A stretch of 64,000 nucleotides of DNA. Source: Adiantum capillus-veneris (lineage: Eukaryota; Streptophyta; Polypodiopsida; Polypodiales; Pteridaceae). The first letter of the stretch is position 1, and each line of letters starts with the position of its first letter. The notes beneath the pieces were generated by a model that saw nothing but the letters and a program-made list of their open reading frames with translations, made no database searches and was not told the DNA's origin. A program made the position numbers and the translations under genes. Positions 1 to 10,374 of the stretch are shown here, one piece after another. The stretch covers positions 2,016,501 to 2,080,500 of the forward strand of contig CM043967.1 of the NCBI GenBank assembly GCA_014529385.2. The letters run 5' to 3'.

Positions 1-1346
1 CTGTGGTTGTAGAAAAGGGCACTACACATCAACGAGAAGATCATTTGTCAAGGATTGTTTTAGGAGAATCACCTAAAGGGGTAGATGATTATCTACCAAA
101 TGCCTATTTGTTTTCCATGGAAATGATACCTTGATGGTCGAAAAACATGGTGTCATTGATGACAATAGCTCAAGTGGATTCACAAATACCACTTCCTATT
201 ACGAGATCGGGTTAATAGAGCAATCATTTATGTAACAATTACTAGCTGGTAGGCTATACAAAAGAAATCAAGATGGAATATTGCTCTTATGCATTAATAT
301 TGAAGAAAAAAACAGTACCTAAGCCAAGCACATGTTACCATAGTAGGACTTCACTTTGCGGAAGACCAAACTATGCAACGAATTTTGAGACTTGGAGTAT
401 TTTGGCCGACTATGAGGAATGATGTTCGATCTTTTGTAAAGGATTGTCCTCAATTTCAAAAACAAACACCCATACCTCATGTAGCATTGTTTCAAATGTC
501 ACCTGTTCCTAAGTGGGGTAGATATCTATTTACTTACTTATCAAGCCGAACATTTCCTAAGGATATGAGTAAACACCGTCAAAGAGCAATTGAGACTGAA
601 GCAAGAGACTATCTCTTATTGGGAACCAATTGTATTGAAGAGGTAAAGATCAACATTTGCGTCTTTGTGCAAATGAAGACGAGTATATTCCAATTATAGA
701 ACAAGCACATGCTGGATTAACTGGAGGTCACTTTTCTAGTGATACCACCACAAGAGCAATCTACATGACAGGCATATGGTGGCCAGCACGGGCAAAGAAT
801 ATGTTCGAACGTGTGATGCTTGTCGACGAGTCAAAATGCCAACATGTGTAGATAGCATGCCCTTAAGACCAATGATGGGGGCTAGAGCTTTCGCAAAATG
901 GGGTATAGATTTTGTTGGGCCAAGACAGCCACCTGCTTATAGACCCAAGCTCAATATATCATTGTAGCTACGGACTATTTGACCAAGTGGGTCGAGGATA
1001 AAGAAACTCAAAATAATGATGCGAGAACCATTGCCGCATTCTTATACATGAGTATGTATTCACAAGATATGGACTGCCAATAGAAATTTTTAGTGATCTA
1101 GGAACTCATTTCCTCAATGACGTAATCGAGTATTTGCTTAATGAGTTTATGGTCATCCATAACAAATCAGCTCCCTATCACCCACAAGCAAATGGACAAG
1201 CTGAGCATACAAACAAAATTCTTAGCTCGGTGCTGACTAAAGTGGTTAGTTCATGAAGGACAGACTGGGAAATGAGTCTCCATGCTGCTCTATGGGCTTA
1301 TCGATTTTCATTCAAAACAGCTTTAAATGCTACACCTTTTAACCTT
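1..1346 (+). pseudogene. Element A pol: RNase H tail and integrase, part 1
   Basis: The first ~60 bases read in frame as the end of a Ty3 RNase H (VVVEKGTTHQREDHLSRI). Two integrase N-terminal zinc modules follow. Module 1 has His at 331-333 and ~352, then Cys at 444 with its partner changed to Phe at 453 (element B keeps CPQC). Module 2 has AHAGLTGGHF at ~705-733 and CDAC at 812-823. The catalytic core starts with KWGIDFVGP (~896-925) and continues through SAPYHPQANGQ (~1170-1200). Several frameshifts and a TGA at ~1254 break it. The frame stops at the copia insertion and resumes at 6569. Integrase would insert the element's cDNA; this copy cannot. Confidence 0.85.
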
Positions 1347-1351
1347 GTTTA
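1347..1351. repeat. Target-site duplication, copy 1 (copia element)
   Basis: GTTTA directly precedes the LTR at 1352 and recurs directly after the other LTR at 6564-6568. In element B the uninterrupted site reads CTTGTTTATGGTCTGG, so the 5-bp duplication is confirmed by an empty homologous site. Confidence 0.93.
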
Positions 1352-1672
1352 TGTAAAGAATGAGGATGCAAGAGAGCTACACAAGACAAGCACAAAGAAC
1401 ATAGAGATGGAAAGCTTCTTCTTCTTCTCCTAGAAAAGAGAGTACAAAATGACTAAGTGCTAAAGCTGAAAAGTAGCACATATGTACATGCGGTCACTAA
1501 GTGTGAACTCGCTAGAAGCGTACTAGGCTGGCACTATAAGTGTAGTCCAGCTGTAGAATCAATGGTAGAGATCCTCCGTGTCGGTCACCTAACGCGAGAG
1601 TGAGTAAATGCCGTAAGCGGCCAAGACCTGTAGTGGATTCCAGCTCAAGATGTAGAGCTTGACATCTCAACA
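1352..1672 (-). repeat. Copia 3' LTR
   Basis: It begins TGTAAAG and ends CTCAACA on the plus strand. It aligns end to end with 6243-6563 at the same 321-bp length. In element orientation it follows the PPT at 1673-1681. Confidence 0.94.
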
Positions 1673-4600
1673 CTCCCCCTCGAGCTCTGCATGTCGCAGA
1701 GTCCAAGCATAGTCCGGAAACATCGAAGCTTCTCAGCTCCGAGGGCCTTGGTAAAGATATCCGCTATCTGCTCCTCTGTGCTGACGTAGACTAAGTCGAT
1801 GTCGCCCGCCAACACTCGCTCTTGAACATAGTGGTAATGGACCTCTGTGTGCTTGGTCTTGGCATGGAACACTGGGTTCCTAGCCAACTGCATGCTGCTA
1901 AGGTTGTCACAGTGGATGAAAATCTATTGGTCCACCTGCACTCCCAAGTCCTCAAGTAATGTGCATAGCCAAGCTACCTCGCACGCTGCAACTGCTGCAC
2001 CTCTGTACTCAGCCTCCGTGCTCGATAAAGCAACCGTAGGCTGATTTTTGCTGCTCCAAGTAACAACAGCACTCCCAAAAGAGAACATGAAGACACTCGT
2101 AGATCTCCTATCAACAATGCTACCTGCCCAATCTGCATCTGTATACCCATACAATGCTAATGGCACATCTGATGCATAGAACAATGCGTAGTCAAGAGTC
2201 CCTTGCACATACCGAAGTGTGCGTTGTGCTCCATCCAAATGTGGCTTTCTCGGAAGCTGCATGAACTGACTCTCCAAGCCTACTGTGTAGCTCAAGTCTG
2301 CTGGCCTCGTGATAGTCAAGTAGATTAGACTACCCACAATCTTCCTGTACATCTTGACATCCTCAACAACATCACCCTTCTCTGCACTCAGCTTTGCATT
2401 CACATCCAAGGGAATAGAAATTGACTTACAATCAGCCATACCATACTTTGACAACATGTCCAAAGCATATTGTCTCTGTGACAGCCATACACCCTCTGGA
2501 GTCCTGATCACCTCAATGCCAAGAAAGTAGCGCAACTCACCCAAATCTTTCATTTCAAACTCCTGTTTGAGAAGACCCTTCACATGGTCAATCTCCATAG
2601 CATTGTCACCCACAATAATAAGGTCATCTACATATATGGTAATGACCACAATCCCCACATCACTCTCACGTACATAGAGTGAATGATCAGCATGAGCTCT
2701 CCTAAACCCAATACTGACAAGATACTTGGCAATCCTGTCATACCATGCTCTAGAGCCCTGCTTCAAACCATACAAATCTTTGAGAAGCCTGCATACATAA
2801 TCTGGGTAACCTAGATCGACATAACCAGGTGGCTGATCCATATACACTTCCTCTTGCAACTCACCATTCAAGAAGGCATTCTTTACATTCATTTGATGCA
2901 TAATCCATCCTCTAGATGCAGCCACTGCTATGACAGCTCTCACAGTTGTCATCTTTGCCAGTGGAGCAAAGGTCTCCTCATAGTCTATGCCATACATCTG
3001 TGCATAACCCTTTGCAACCAGCCTTGCCTTGTGACGCTCAATGTTACCATCAGCCTTATGCTTGGTTTTATACACCCATTTACAGCCAATAGCTTTCTTG
3101 CCACTTGGCAATGGCACCAACTCCCATGTGTCGTTTGCTTCCAATGCAACCATCTCTTCATTCATTGCATCATCCCAATGCACATTTCCAACTACATCCT
3201 CAAAACATGTGGGCTCCACATCCTGTATCACCTTAGCCATGTAGGCTTGGTGATGCGCTAGATACCCATCATAAGTCAATTTTTGAACTGGATTTCTGAC
3301 TCTATTAGATCTGCACGGTCCTGGGTCACTCCTTTGCCCTCTAGCATCTTCTTGTACTTTCCTTACACCAGGTGTCCTGATAGCCGGAATTCCAAATTCC
3401 TCATCAAGACTTTGTTCAGAACCATCTGAATCCATGTCTACATGTGAAAACCCTGATGATGCATCAGCCATAAAGGGAGGTTCATCTACCTTTTCCTTTC
3501 CTTTTCGTGATACATTCCCTGTACCTGTTGGTGGAGTAACCTGCGTACGTAGTCTACCATTCCATGGCTTCTCAACAGAGCCACGAGAAGAGGACTCTTG
3601 TGATCCACTCAAAACCTGTGACTGTGGCCTCACATTTTGTACAACCACATCATCTTTTACATCAGCCCCAATAGTGCCATGTGTATTACTGTACCAGCTG
3701 CTCATCTCATCAAAGACTACATCTCTGCTCACTCGTAATTCTCGTGTAGAAGGATTGTAGCACCTATACCCCTTTTGTTCAAGGGAATATCCCACAAGAA
3801 TACATTTCTCTCCTTTAGGATCCAATTTCCTACGCAAATCATCTGGTACATGCACGTAAGCTATGCAGCCAAACACTTTCAAGTGTGCCAAGTCAGGCTT
3901 TGTACCTGTAAACTTTTCCTCAGGTGTTACATCATGCACCGCAGCTGTAGGTGTCCTGTTCATAATGTACATAGCTGTATTTACAGCTTTAGCCTAGAAA
4001 TGATAAGGCATGTTCTTCTCATTCATCAATGCACATGCAACCTTTGCAATGTACCTGTTTTTCCTTTCTGTGACCCCATTCTACTGTGGAGTATATCTGC
4101 ATGTAAACTGTCTGCGTATACCATGCATTCATAGAAAATCTGAAAAATCATTGGAGAAGTACTCTCCCCCTCCATCTGACCTCAATGTCTTTATTTGCAT
4201 ATCTGTCTCCTTCTCAATCATGACTTTGAAGTCCTGAAAGTGACCAAACACTTCACTTTTGTTACGCATGAAGTAGACCCATACTTTCCTTGTATGGTCA
4301 TCAATGAAAGAGACATAATACCTGCAACCATGTATACTTGCAGTATCGGTTGGACCCCAAACATCTGTGTGCACCACCTCAAGTGGCTTTTTACATACAT
4401 TGCGCTCATGTGGAAATGAGCCCTTTGACTGTTTTCCAAAATGGCATGCTGCACACACTTTATGCATACCATCCACCTTGAATTTGGGCAAACCTTTTAC
4501 AATTTGTTTTGATTGCATGTTGCACAATCTCTGCTCATTGAGATGGCCAATGCGTTTGTGCCAAATGTCAACATCAGCCACCACACCTGTGCCCTGTGCA

Positions 4601-5994
4601 AATAATGCAACTTTTACCTCAGGCATGTCTACATTCAGCGTAAACATTCTGCCCACACATTTGCCCTCTGTGATCAGCTTACAACCATTCTGGAAATCTT
4701 CTACATAACAGCCATTCGGATTGAAGCGAACCTGCAAACCCTGCTCAACCATTTTTCCAACAGAAACAAGATTCTTTGTAATGTTTGGGACATGAAGTAC
4801 ATCTGCTAAGTACTTTGATTTGCCACTCTTCGTATTTAGAGGTATGTCCCCTACATGAGCAATGGGGTGAGCTGTGTCATCTCCTGTCTGCACATAGCCT
4901 GACACATCTGGTTTGCGCATATCTCTAAACCACTCTCCACGAGACATCATGTGATTAGAGGCACCTGAATCCACATACCAAAGATCATCTTGGGTGGAAT
5001 TCTCTGCAGTCATTGTATTCATTACATGCTGCATAACAAACATGCGCTCATTTTTGCTGCCATTTGCATCTCTGCTAGTAGATGCATAGTTGCCCTGTTC
5101 TCTCTTTCCACTTGCTTTTCCCTTTGGACAGTCACGTGACATGTGACCTCTTTCACCACAAGTCCAACATTCTCTGCTATCTGCAGTATGTTGCTGCCTA
5201 CTTGATCCTGCACCACAACCTCTTTGACTCCCTGCCTTGAGACTGGTTTCCCCTGCCACCTGTATTGTTTTGATTTGATTGACCTTCTTGAAATTGGCCC
5301 CTGCAACCCCTTGGGCCTCGACCACGACCTCTACCTCTAGCTCTGTGGAGTTAGAATAGAAGGCCTGTTTAGAATTATTTCTGCCATGAGAAGAAGATGT
5401 GTCAAGGTTCTTCTTCTCAAGAATAAGCATAGAAATCAAATCTTGGAACACGGGGATGTCGTCTCTTGTATTCATGGAAGACCTGAAATGTGCATACTCA
5501 TCTCCTAGACCACCCAAGCATGCACGGACAATGTCATCGTCTTCCACTGAGACTTTAATAAATCCAAGAGCCTCAATGATACTCTTGATCTTCAAGGCAT
5601 AATCATTGATGGAGAGGTTGTTCCTCTTAACCTGATTTAGCTCCGACTTTAGTTGAAGCTTCCTGGCCTTGGTGTTCACCTCGAACACTCTGCCTAAGTT
5701 TTTCCATGCAATGGCGGGGGTTTCAGCATCCTATAGATATCCCATCATGCCATCTGTGATGCTCATAAAAAGCCAATACATCACTTTGCTCTGGCCTTGT
5801 TGCCAGTCCCTCAAAGATTTCCTTTGTTCTACTGTAGCATTTGCGTCGGGAATCTCTGGTTCCTTTTCATTGTCTCCTTCTACATAGTCCCAATAACCTT
5901 TTCCTTTTAGGAAATTTGTTATTCTGAACTTCCATGCAGGGTAGTTATTTTTCTCAAGCTTCTCAGTGACAATATGACTAAAACCGTCAGACAT
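1645..5994 (-). pseudogene. Copia gag-pol polyprotein, five premature stops
   Basis: The frame starts at ATG 5994 (MSDGFSHIV) and stays in one frame to 1645. Domains in order: Gag with a CX2CX4HX4C knuckle (CWTCGERGHMSRDC, ~5124-5167); protease WYVDSGASNHMM (~4947-4980); integrase HHCC (~4560-4430) and core with RSDGGGEY; RT with YVDD at ~2621-2636; RNase H with DADWAG and SSTEAEY. Stops lie at 5731-5733, 4129-4131, 4081-4083, 3994-3996 and 1924-1926. The first RT catalytic Asp is Asn (codon 2887-2889, QMNVKNAF where the family has QMDVK), so RT would be dead even without the stops. No frameshift is needed anywhere, which is unusual among the elements here and marks this as the youngest insertion. 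Confidence 0.93.
1673..1681 (-). other. Copia polypurine tract
   Basis: The minus strand reads GAGGGGGAG immediately 5' of the 3' LTR. This is the expected position for plus-strand DNA priming. Confidence 0.85.
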
Positions 5995-6230
5995 CTTGAA
6001 GCACTAAGACAAAATAGCTACAATCTGCAAAAACCTGCAAATCTGTTGAACTTGCTATCGTGGTACTTGTAACGCTTTCTACACTCAACGAGTGTCCAAA
6101 ATCAAGCGTACATACAACCACTGTACTTGTACAATAAATCTCTGTGTACTGCACTTTGGAGACCTGTCGTGGATTGTGAACGAAGGGATTGTGATGCTCT
6201 TGCTCTCTTAGCCTCTCTTGCCTGCACCAG

Positions 6231-6242
6231 GCTCTGATACCA
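6231..6242 (-). other. Copia primer-binding site (initiator tRNA-Met)
   Basis: The minus strand reads TGGTATCAGAGC directly after the 5' LTR. This is the standard plant copia PBS, complementary to the 3' end of tRNA-iMet. Confidence 0.95.
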
Positions 6243-6563
6243 TGTAAACAATGAGGATGCAAGAGAGCTACACAAGACAAGCACAAAGCACACAGAGATG
6301 GAAAGCTTCTTCTTCTCCTCCTAGAAAAGAGAGTACAAAATGACTAAGTGCTAAAGCTGAAAAGTAGCACATATGTACATGCGGTCACTAAGTGTGAACT
6401 CACTAGAAACGTACTAGGCTGGCACTATAAGTGTAGTCCAGCTGTAGAATCACTGGTAGAGATCCTCCGTGTCAGTCACCTAACGCGCCAGTGAGTAAAT
6501 GCCGTAAGAGGCCAAGACCCGTAGTGGATGCCAGTTCAAGATGTACAGCTCGACATCTCAATA
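6243..6563 (-). repeat. Copia 5' LTR
   Basis: It begins TGTAAAC and ends CTCAATA (terminal CA changed to TA). Its length of 321 bp equals the partner at 1352-1672. The PBS adjoins it on the internal side. Confidence 0.94.
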
Positions 6564-6568
6564 GTTTA
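6564..6568. repeat. Target-site duplication, copy 2 (copia element)
   Basis: GTTTA is identical to 1347-1351. Element A's integrase sequence resumes here. Confidence 0.93.
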
Positions 6569-6984
6569 TGGTCTTGATGCCATACCTGCCAATAGAAATT
6601 CTATTGCCGACATTAAGGGTAGCACGGATTCTTGAGTGGACTGAACATGAATTGTCAGAAAGACTTGAAGAGTTGGAAAAGCTAGATGATAAAAGGCTAA
6701 CTGCTGTAGCTCACATCTATGCACAAAAGCGGAAACAAAAACAGTTTTTTGATTCCCACTTAATCACAAAAATCTTCAAGAAAGGGGACTTAGTTTTAGT
6801 CTATTCCCTTAAGCAACACATTTCCAAGTTTAAGACAAAGGGAAATGGATCGTTTATCATTGAAGATGTATCTCCAAGTGGAGCCGTAAAATTGTCCACC
6901 CCAGATGGTGAACCAATGGCTAATTGGATTAGTGGATGTCGTTTAAAGAAATACAATTTTCCGCTAACCAATGAATTGCTATAA
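6569..6984 (+). pseudogene. Element A pol: integrase C-terminal part
   Basis: This continues the frame broken at 1346. It encodes PTLRVARILEWTEHELSERL, a basic AQKRKQKQFFDSH stretch, KGDLVLVYSLKQH and a small beta-barrel segment (GSFIIEDVSPSGAVKLSTPDGE). Together these are the GPY/F-type C-terminal domain of Ty3/gypsy integrases. The frame ends at a TAA at 6982-6984. It is co-linear with 47150-47520 of element B. I see no chromodomain. Confidence 0.88.
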
Positions 6985-8115
6985 AGAATGCATGCAGCCA
7001 AGCAAAGGAAGATTAAACGAAAGCAAGTTATTGATGAAACCCAAGAGGAAGCTCGGCTTTGGGTACTCAAACGGAAAGCTGCTCTCAGGAATCAACAAAT
7101 ACCGATTCCCATCAACACTTTGGAAACAAATGACCGACAATGGGAATTACCTAAAGATTCAGTTTCAACAGATGATGACTGGCTATACGGAATGGACTTG
7201 TGCATCAAAGTATAGCTCAACAATCATAGCACCAATGCTTTGGTTGACACAAGATCTAGAGTAAATGCAGTCAGTTATTCTACGTACAAGAAGGCAACAA
7301 GTCAAGCATTGATAGCAGGAATAGCGACAATCAAAGGATGCAACAAGAACCCAACCCCAACATTGGGAGTAGTCAACTTGAACGTGATAGTACATGGATA
7401 TTCATGTCCTCGCTAGTTTGTATGCTTACCAGACGAACACATGAAAGAGACAATGATTCTTGGAATTCCCTCGATGCGGACATACAATGCAGTACCAGAT
7501 TGAGATACAAATCAGCTAAAGCTATCACGTAAAGGCGGAAAACTCATGGTTCCAATTGCACCAAGCAAGGAGGAATGGAAAGGAAGAAATCAATAGACCA
7601 AACCACGAAGTAATCAATCTTCTCCATCCACTCAACAAGCAAATGCTACAAGTAGCATGCAAGGAGTCGGGCAAATTTGCGTACCAAAAGCACAGCTTAA
7701 GGATAAGCCGATTCAAATCTGGGTGTCCAAAATTTCACTGACAAAACAAAACAAGGTTCCAAGGGTAAAAACACAGAGACGAGCATCTCCGAGCAAGGAA
7801 CCTAACTTGAAATGGATTTGGAAGAAAAAAGAGCACTTATCTTCTCCACAAACTGTAAAACTAATGAAGCAATGGCGAGTTAAGTCTCAAAAGACTCCAC
7901 CACACCATATAGCACCTAGCACCAAGCAGAACAAGCTACCAATGGCGAGAAAAAGCTCGACAACAGTCAAAAGTGCTACCAACAGCCCAAGCACTCAGTA
8001 TGCTGAAGCATCCTGATGGTACAATCAAACAGAGAGCACACAAGCTACAAGATTTGCTCTTTGGAAGACATCAGCAGCAAACCTCGACATCCGTAACCCT
8101 TGAGTTAATTACTTA
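6985..8115 (+). pseudogene. Element A post-integrase ORF with retropepsin-like domain
   Basis: It opens with a basic helix (MHAAKQRKIKRKQVI, from 6988). A retropepsin-like fold follows: a strand with LVDTRSRVNAV (DTR at 7245-7253 where element B has DTG), then TLGVVNLNVIVHG, then the distal ETMILGIPSMRTYNAV that matches the conserved ILG hydrophobic-glycine motif of retroviral proteases. The rest (7660-8016) is rich in Lys, Ser, Pro and Trp and is not recognised. Elements B (47600-48865) and E (54650-56150) carry homologous ORFs in the same place. Canonical Ty3 protease lies between gag and RT, so the position is odd. The catalytic Gly is changed to Arg here, so this copy is inactive. Confidence 0.7.
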
Positions 8116-10374
8116 GGATGCAGCTCTTGCATAACACAACCACGGCTCTGCATAGAAACGATTGTTCAACCCATGCACACAGTCGTCTCGGAGTACGCCA
8201 TCTAGGAGGGTGGAAGGGCACTAAGTAATAAGTAATTAAGGGTAATGTTTGAAGAGGGAGAAAAAGTTCGATGTTAACTTGTGTTTTTTGCAAAATTACC
8301 TAGTAATGCCCTTACAATTCATCATCAAGGAAAAATTCACTGATAATATCTTCCCTATGAGTGTAAATAGTGTATATACTATCAAAAAATAGTCCTTTTT
8401 TTGTTATTTTTCATCATTTTTATTAATAATGAGACTTAAAAATAGAAAAATCCAACAAAAAACAATAAAGCTGTGTTTTTCAATGGATTTCTTAATTATT
8501 GGATTTTCATTTTACTTTTTTAGAGCATTTTGTTATTTTCTTTGATTTTTTCAATAAACAGGTCAAAAATTAATAATAAATAGCAAAGAGGTTCAAATGG
8601 AAAAATGGAAGATACGATGGTGATCAGAAAGACAAGGCGGACAAGCATAAAATTTTTCAATGAAATTAGAAGATGGAAGCAGGAAGCCTAAATTAGGCGG
8701 CCAGACCTACTTTTGCAAAATTCTTGCGGAATGAGCTACAGGAATCCGATCAAGGAAATTTTTGAGTCTAACATAGATTTCGCGGCCTAGTAGCACTAAC
8801 GAGGGAATCTAGGGAAAATTGGTTCAGGAAGTCCGGGTATAGATATCCAAGGTAGGTTAAAACCACCTCATTTCCACTTGTGGCCTTTGTAGAGAGATCT
8901 TTTCGACCTCTTTCTCGCGTCTTTTCCGGAGTCTACAGTTGCCCGTTTTCAACGCCGTCTCACACGAGACATGAGGAGTAAGTTCTTTACTCTTCAATGA
9001 TCCATTTTGTACAGCTGGTAGCTAGTCTAAATCCCTAAAAAAAACCCTAGAAACCGAGCAGTGCACGAAGACCTACGACCAAAAACTGACCATAGCGGCG
9101 TGTCAACTCGACCAAATCAGATGGGATTTGAACTGTAGCATGTCCTAACATAATAGAACCTTTCTAAATCATTAGTTGACCAATCGGCAGGGGTCGAGGG
9201 GGTCCCCAGTAGAAAAGCTAGGTTTTTGGCAGATGTCAAAATTTGGATCTGACACCACAGACAGCTTTGCCTACGAGGTTCATATACAAAATCCCTCAAA
9301 AAGCAGAAAACGGCTCGAAGGCTACAAAGCGTCAAATTCGACCAACGGGGTCAAATTGACTCCAAATGAGCCATAATTGGATGAGCTGCTTCACGACTAT
9401 GTTGCGGACAAGTCCAAAGCCTCAAAATTGACTGACCAACCCAACAAGCAGTATAGTCACAGAAATCAGAAATTTCAGAGTCAACGAATCACAAAGTGAT
9501 GTTGGCAAGACCAAACTTGACCAAATTCAATTTAGGACTTGTTTTAGGTGTATAGAATGTGCTTAGGTCAAAAATTTTAAGTTTTGCAAAAAAATGTTAT
9601 TGTTGTAAATAATTGCAATTATTTACTTTTGTACTATTTTGCTTGGAAGTTGTATCATCACCTCACCTATCATGTGTACACACCTATTACATGCCAAAAC
9701 TCAAGTATGAGCCAAAATGAGCACCTATAACTTGGAAAATTGCCAAAAAACGCAAAGAAGTCTTTGCAAGCCAATTTTTAGGTTATGGACCACATTTTTT
9801 GATCCAAATCACCTCATATCACATACACAGGGTCTATACAATGCCTAGAACCAATTTGTACCAAAAAATGTTGATTTTGGTAAAAATGTTAATAATCGCG
9901 ATTATTTACTTTCTAGCCAAAATGGAGGAATTTTGATATTTTTCCATCATACATACAAAGTACATGATGTGTTAAGCCCACTAGCCAAGTTTGAATCAAT
10001 TTATAGCTCAAAATCTCAAATTTCCATTATATCTACTGTTTCAAAGACCTAAAGACAAATCTGGTACCATTTTCACCCTATGCATCCAAATGAGCCCATA
10101 TTTCACTCAGAGTATGTATTTGGTATATACTTCAAGCCTGTGATGCCAAGTTTGCAAATCAATTGTAAATAATCGCGATTCTTTACTTTGGTTGAAAAAT
10201 TTTGTTTGGACTTTACAATTTTGTTTCTTGCATGTTTTTATGCATCTATGCTTGTTCAAAAATTGATTTAAAGCAAATTGGACCAAAATTGTCAGCATTT
10301 CAGACTCAAGGACATTTCAGAGAAAAATCGAACAAATTTGCTACCTTTGACACTCTATTCACTGAACAAGAGCC
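8116..10374 (+). other. Element A mid-element non-coding block with three palindromes
   Basis: No credible coding sequence occurs in 2.2 kb. The left part is AT-rich. 8880-9060 contains a pyrimidine-rich stretch and TCTCACACGAGACATGAGGA, conserved in element B at ~49590. The right part carries the family palindrome at 9605-9626 (perfect), 9888-9909 and 10165-10186, spaced 283 and 277 bp, embedded in diverged repeats that share phrases such as GATCCAAATC. It immediately precedes ORF2, as the leader precedes gag in element B. Confidence 0.7.

Larger units (their letters stand above)
1352..6563 (-). mobile_element. Complete Ty1/copia LTR retrotransposon inserted in element A
   Basis: This is a 5212-bp element read on the minus strand. 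It has two 321-bp LTRs, a tRNA-iMet primer site next to the 5' LTR, a purine tract next to the 3' LTR and a 5-bp TSD. Gag, protease, integrase, RT and RNase H lie in that order in one reading frame, which is the copia order. By eye the LTRs differ at about 17 of 321 positions, so the insertion is not recent. Five in-frame stops and a lost RT catalytic aspartate make it non-autonomous. Confidence 0.96.

Noticed and set aside
1847-5887. Plus-strand ORFs of 60-135 codons across the copia element
   Set aside because: They lie antisense to the single-frame copia polyprotein and have no recognisable content.
8461-9060. rRNA or other structured RNA gene
   Set aside because: No conserved rRNA or snRNA segment recognised; the block is shared with element B and belongs to the retrotransposon.
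9605-10186. CRISPR-like array (regularly spaced palindromic repeats)
   Set aside because: Spacing is ~280 bp, the intervening sequence is itself a diverged repeat, and the context is a plant retrotransposon; no cas genes.
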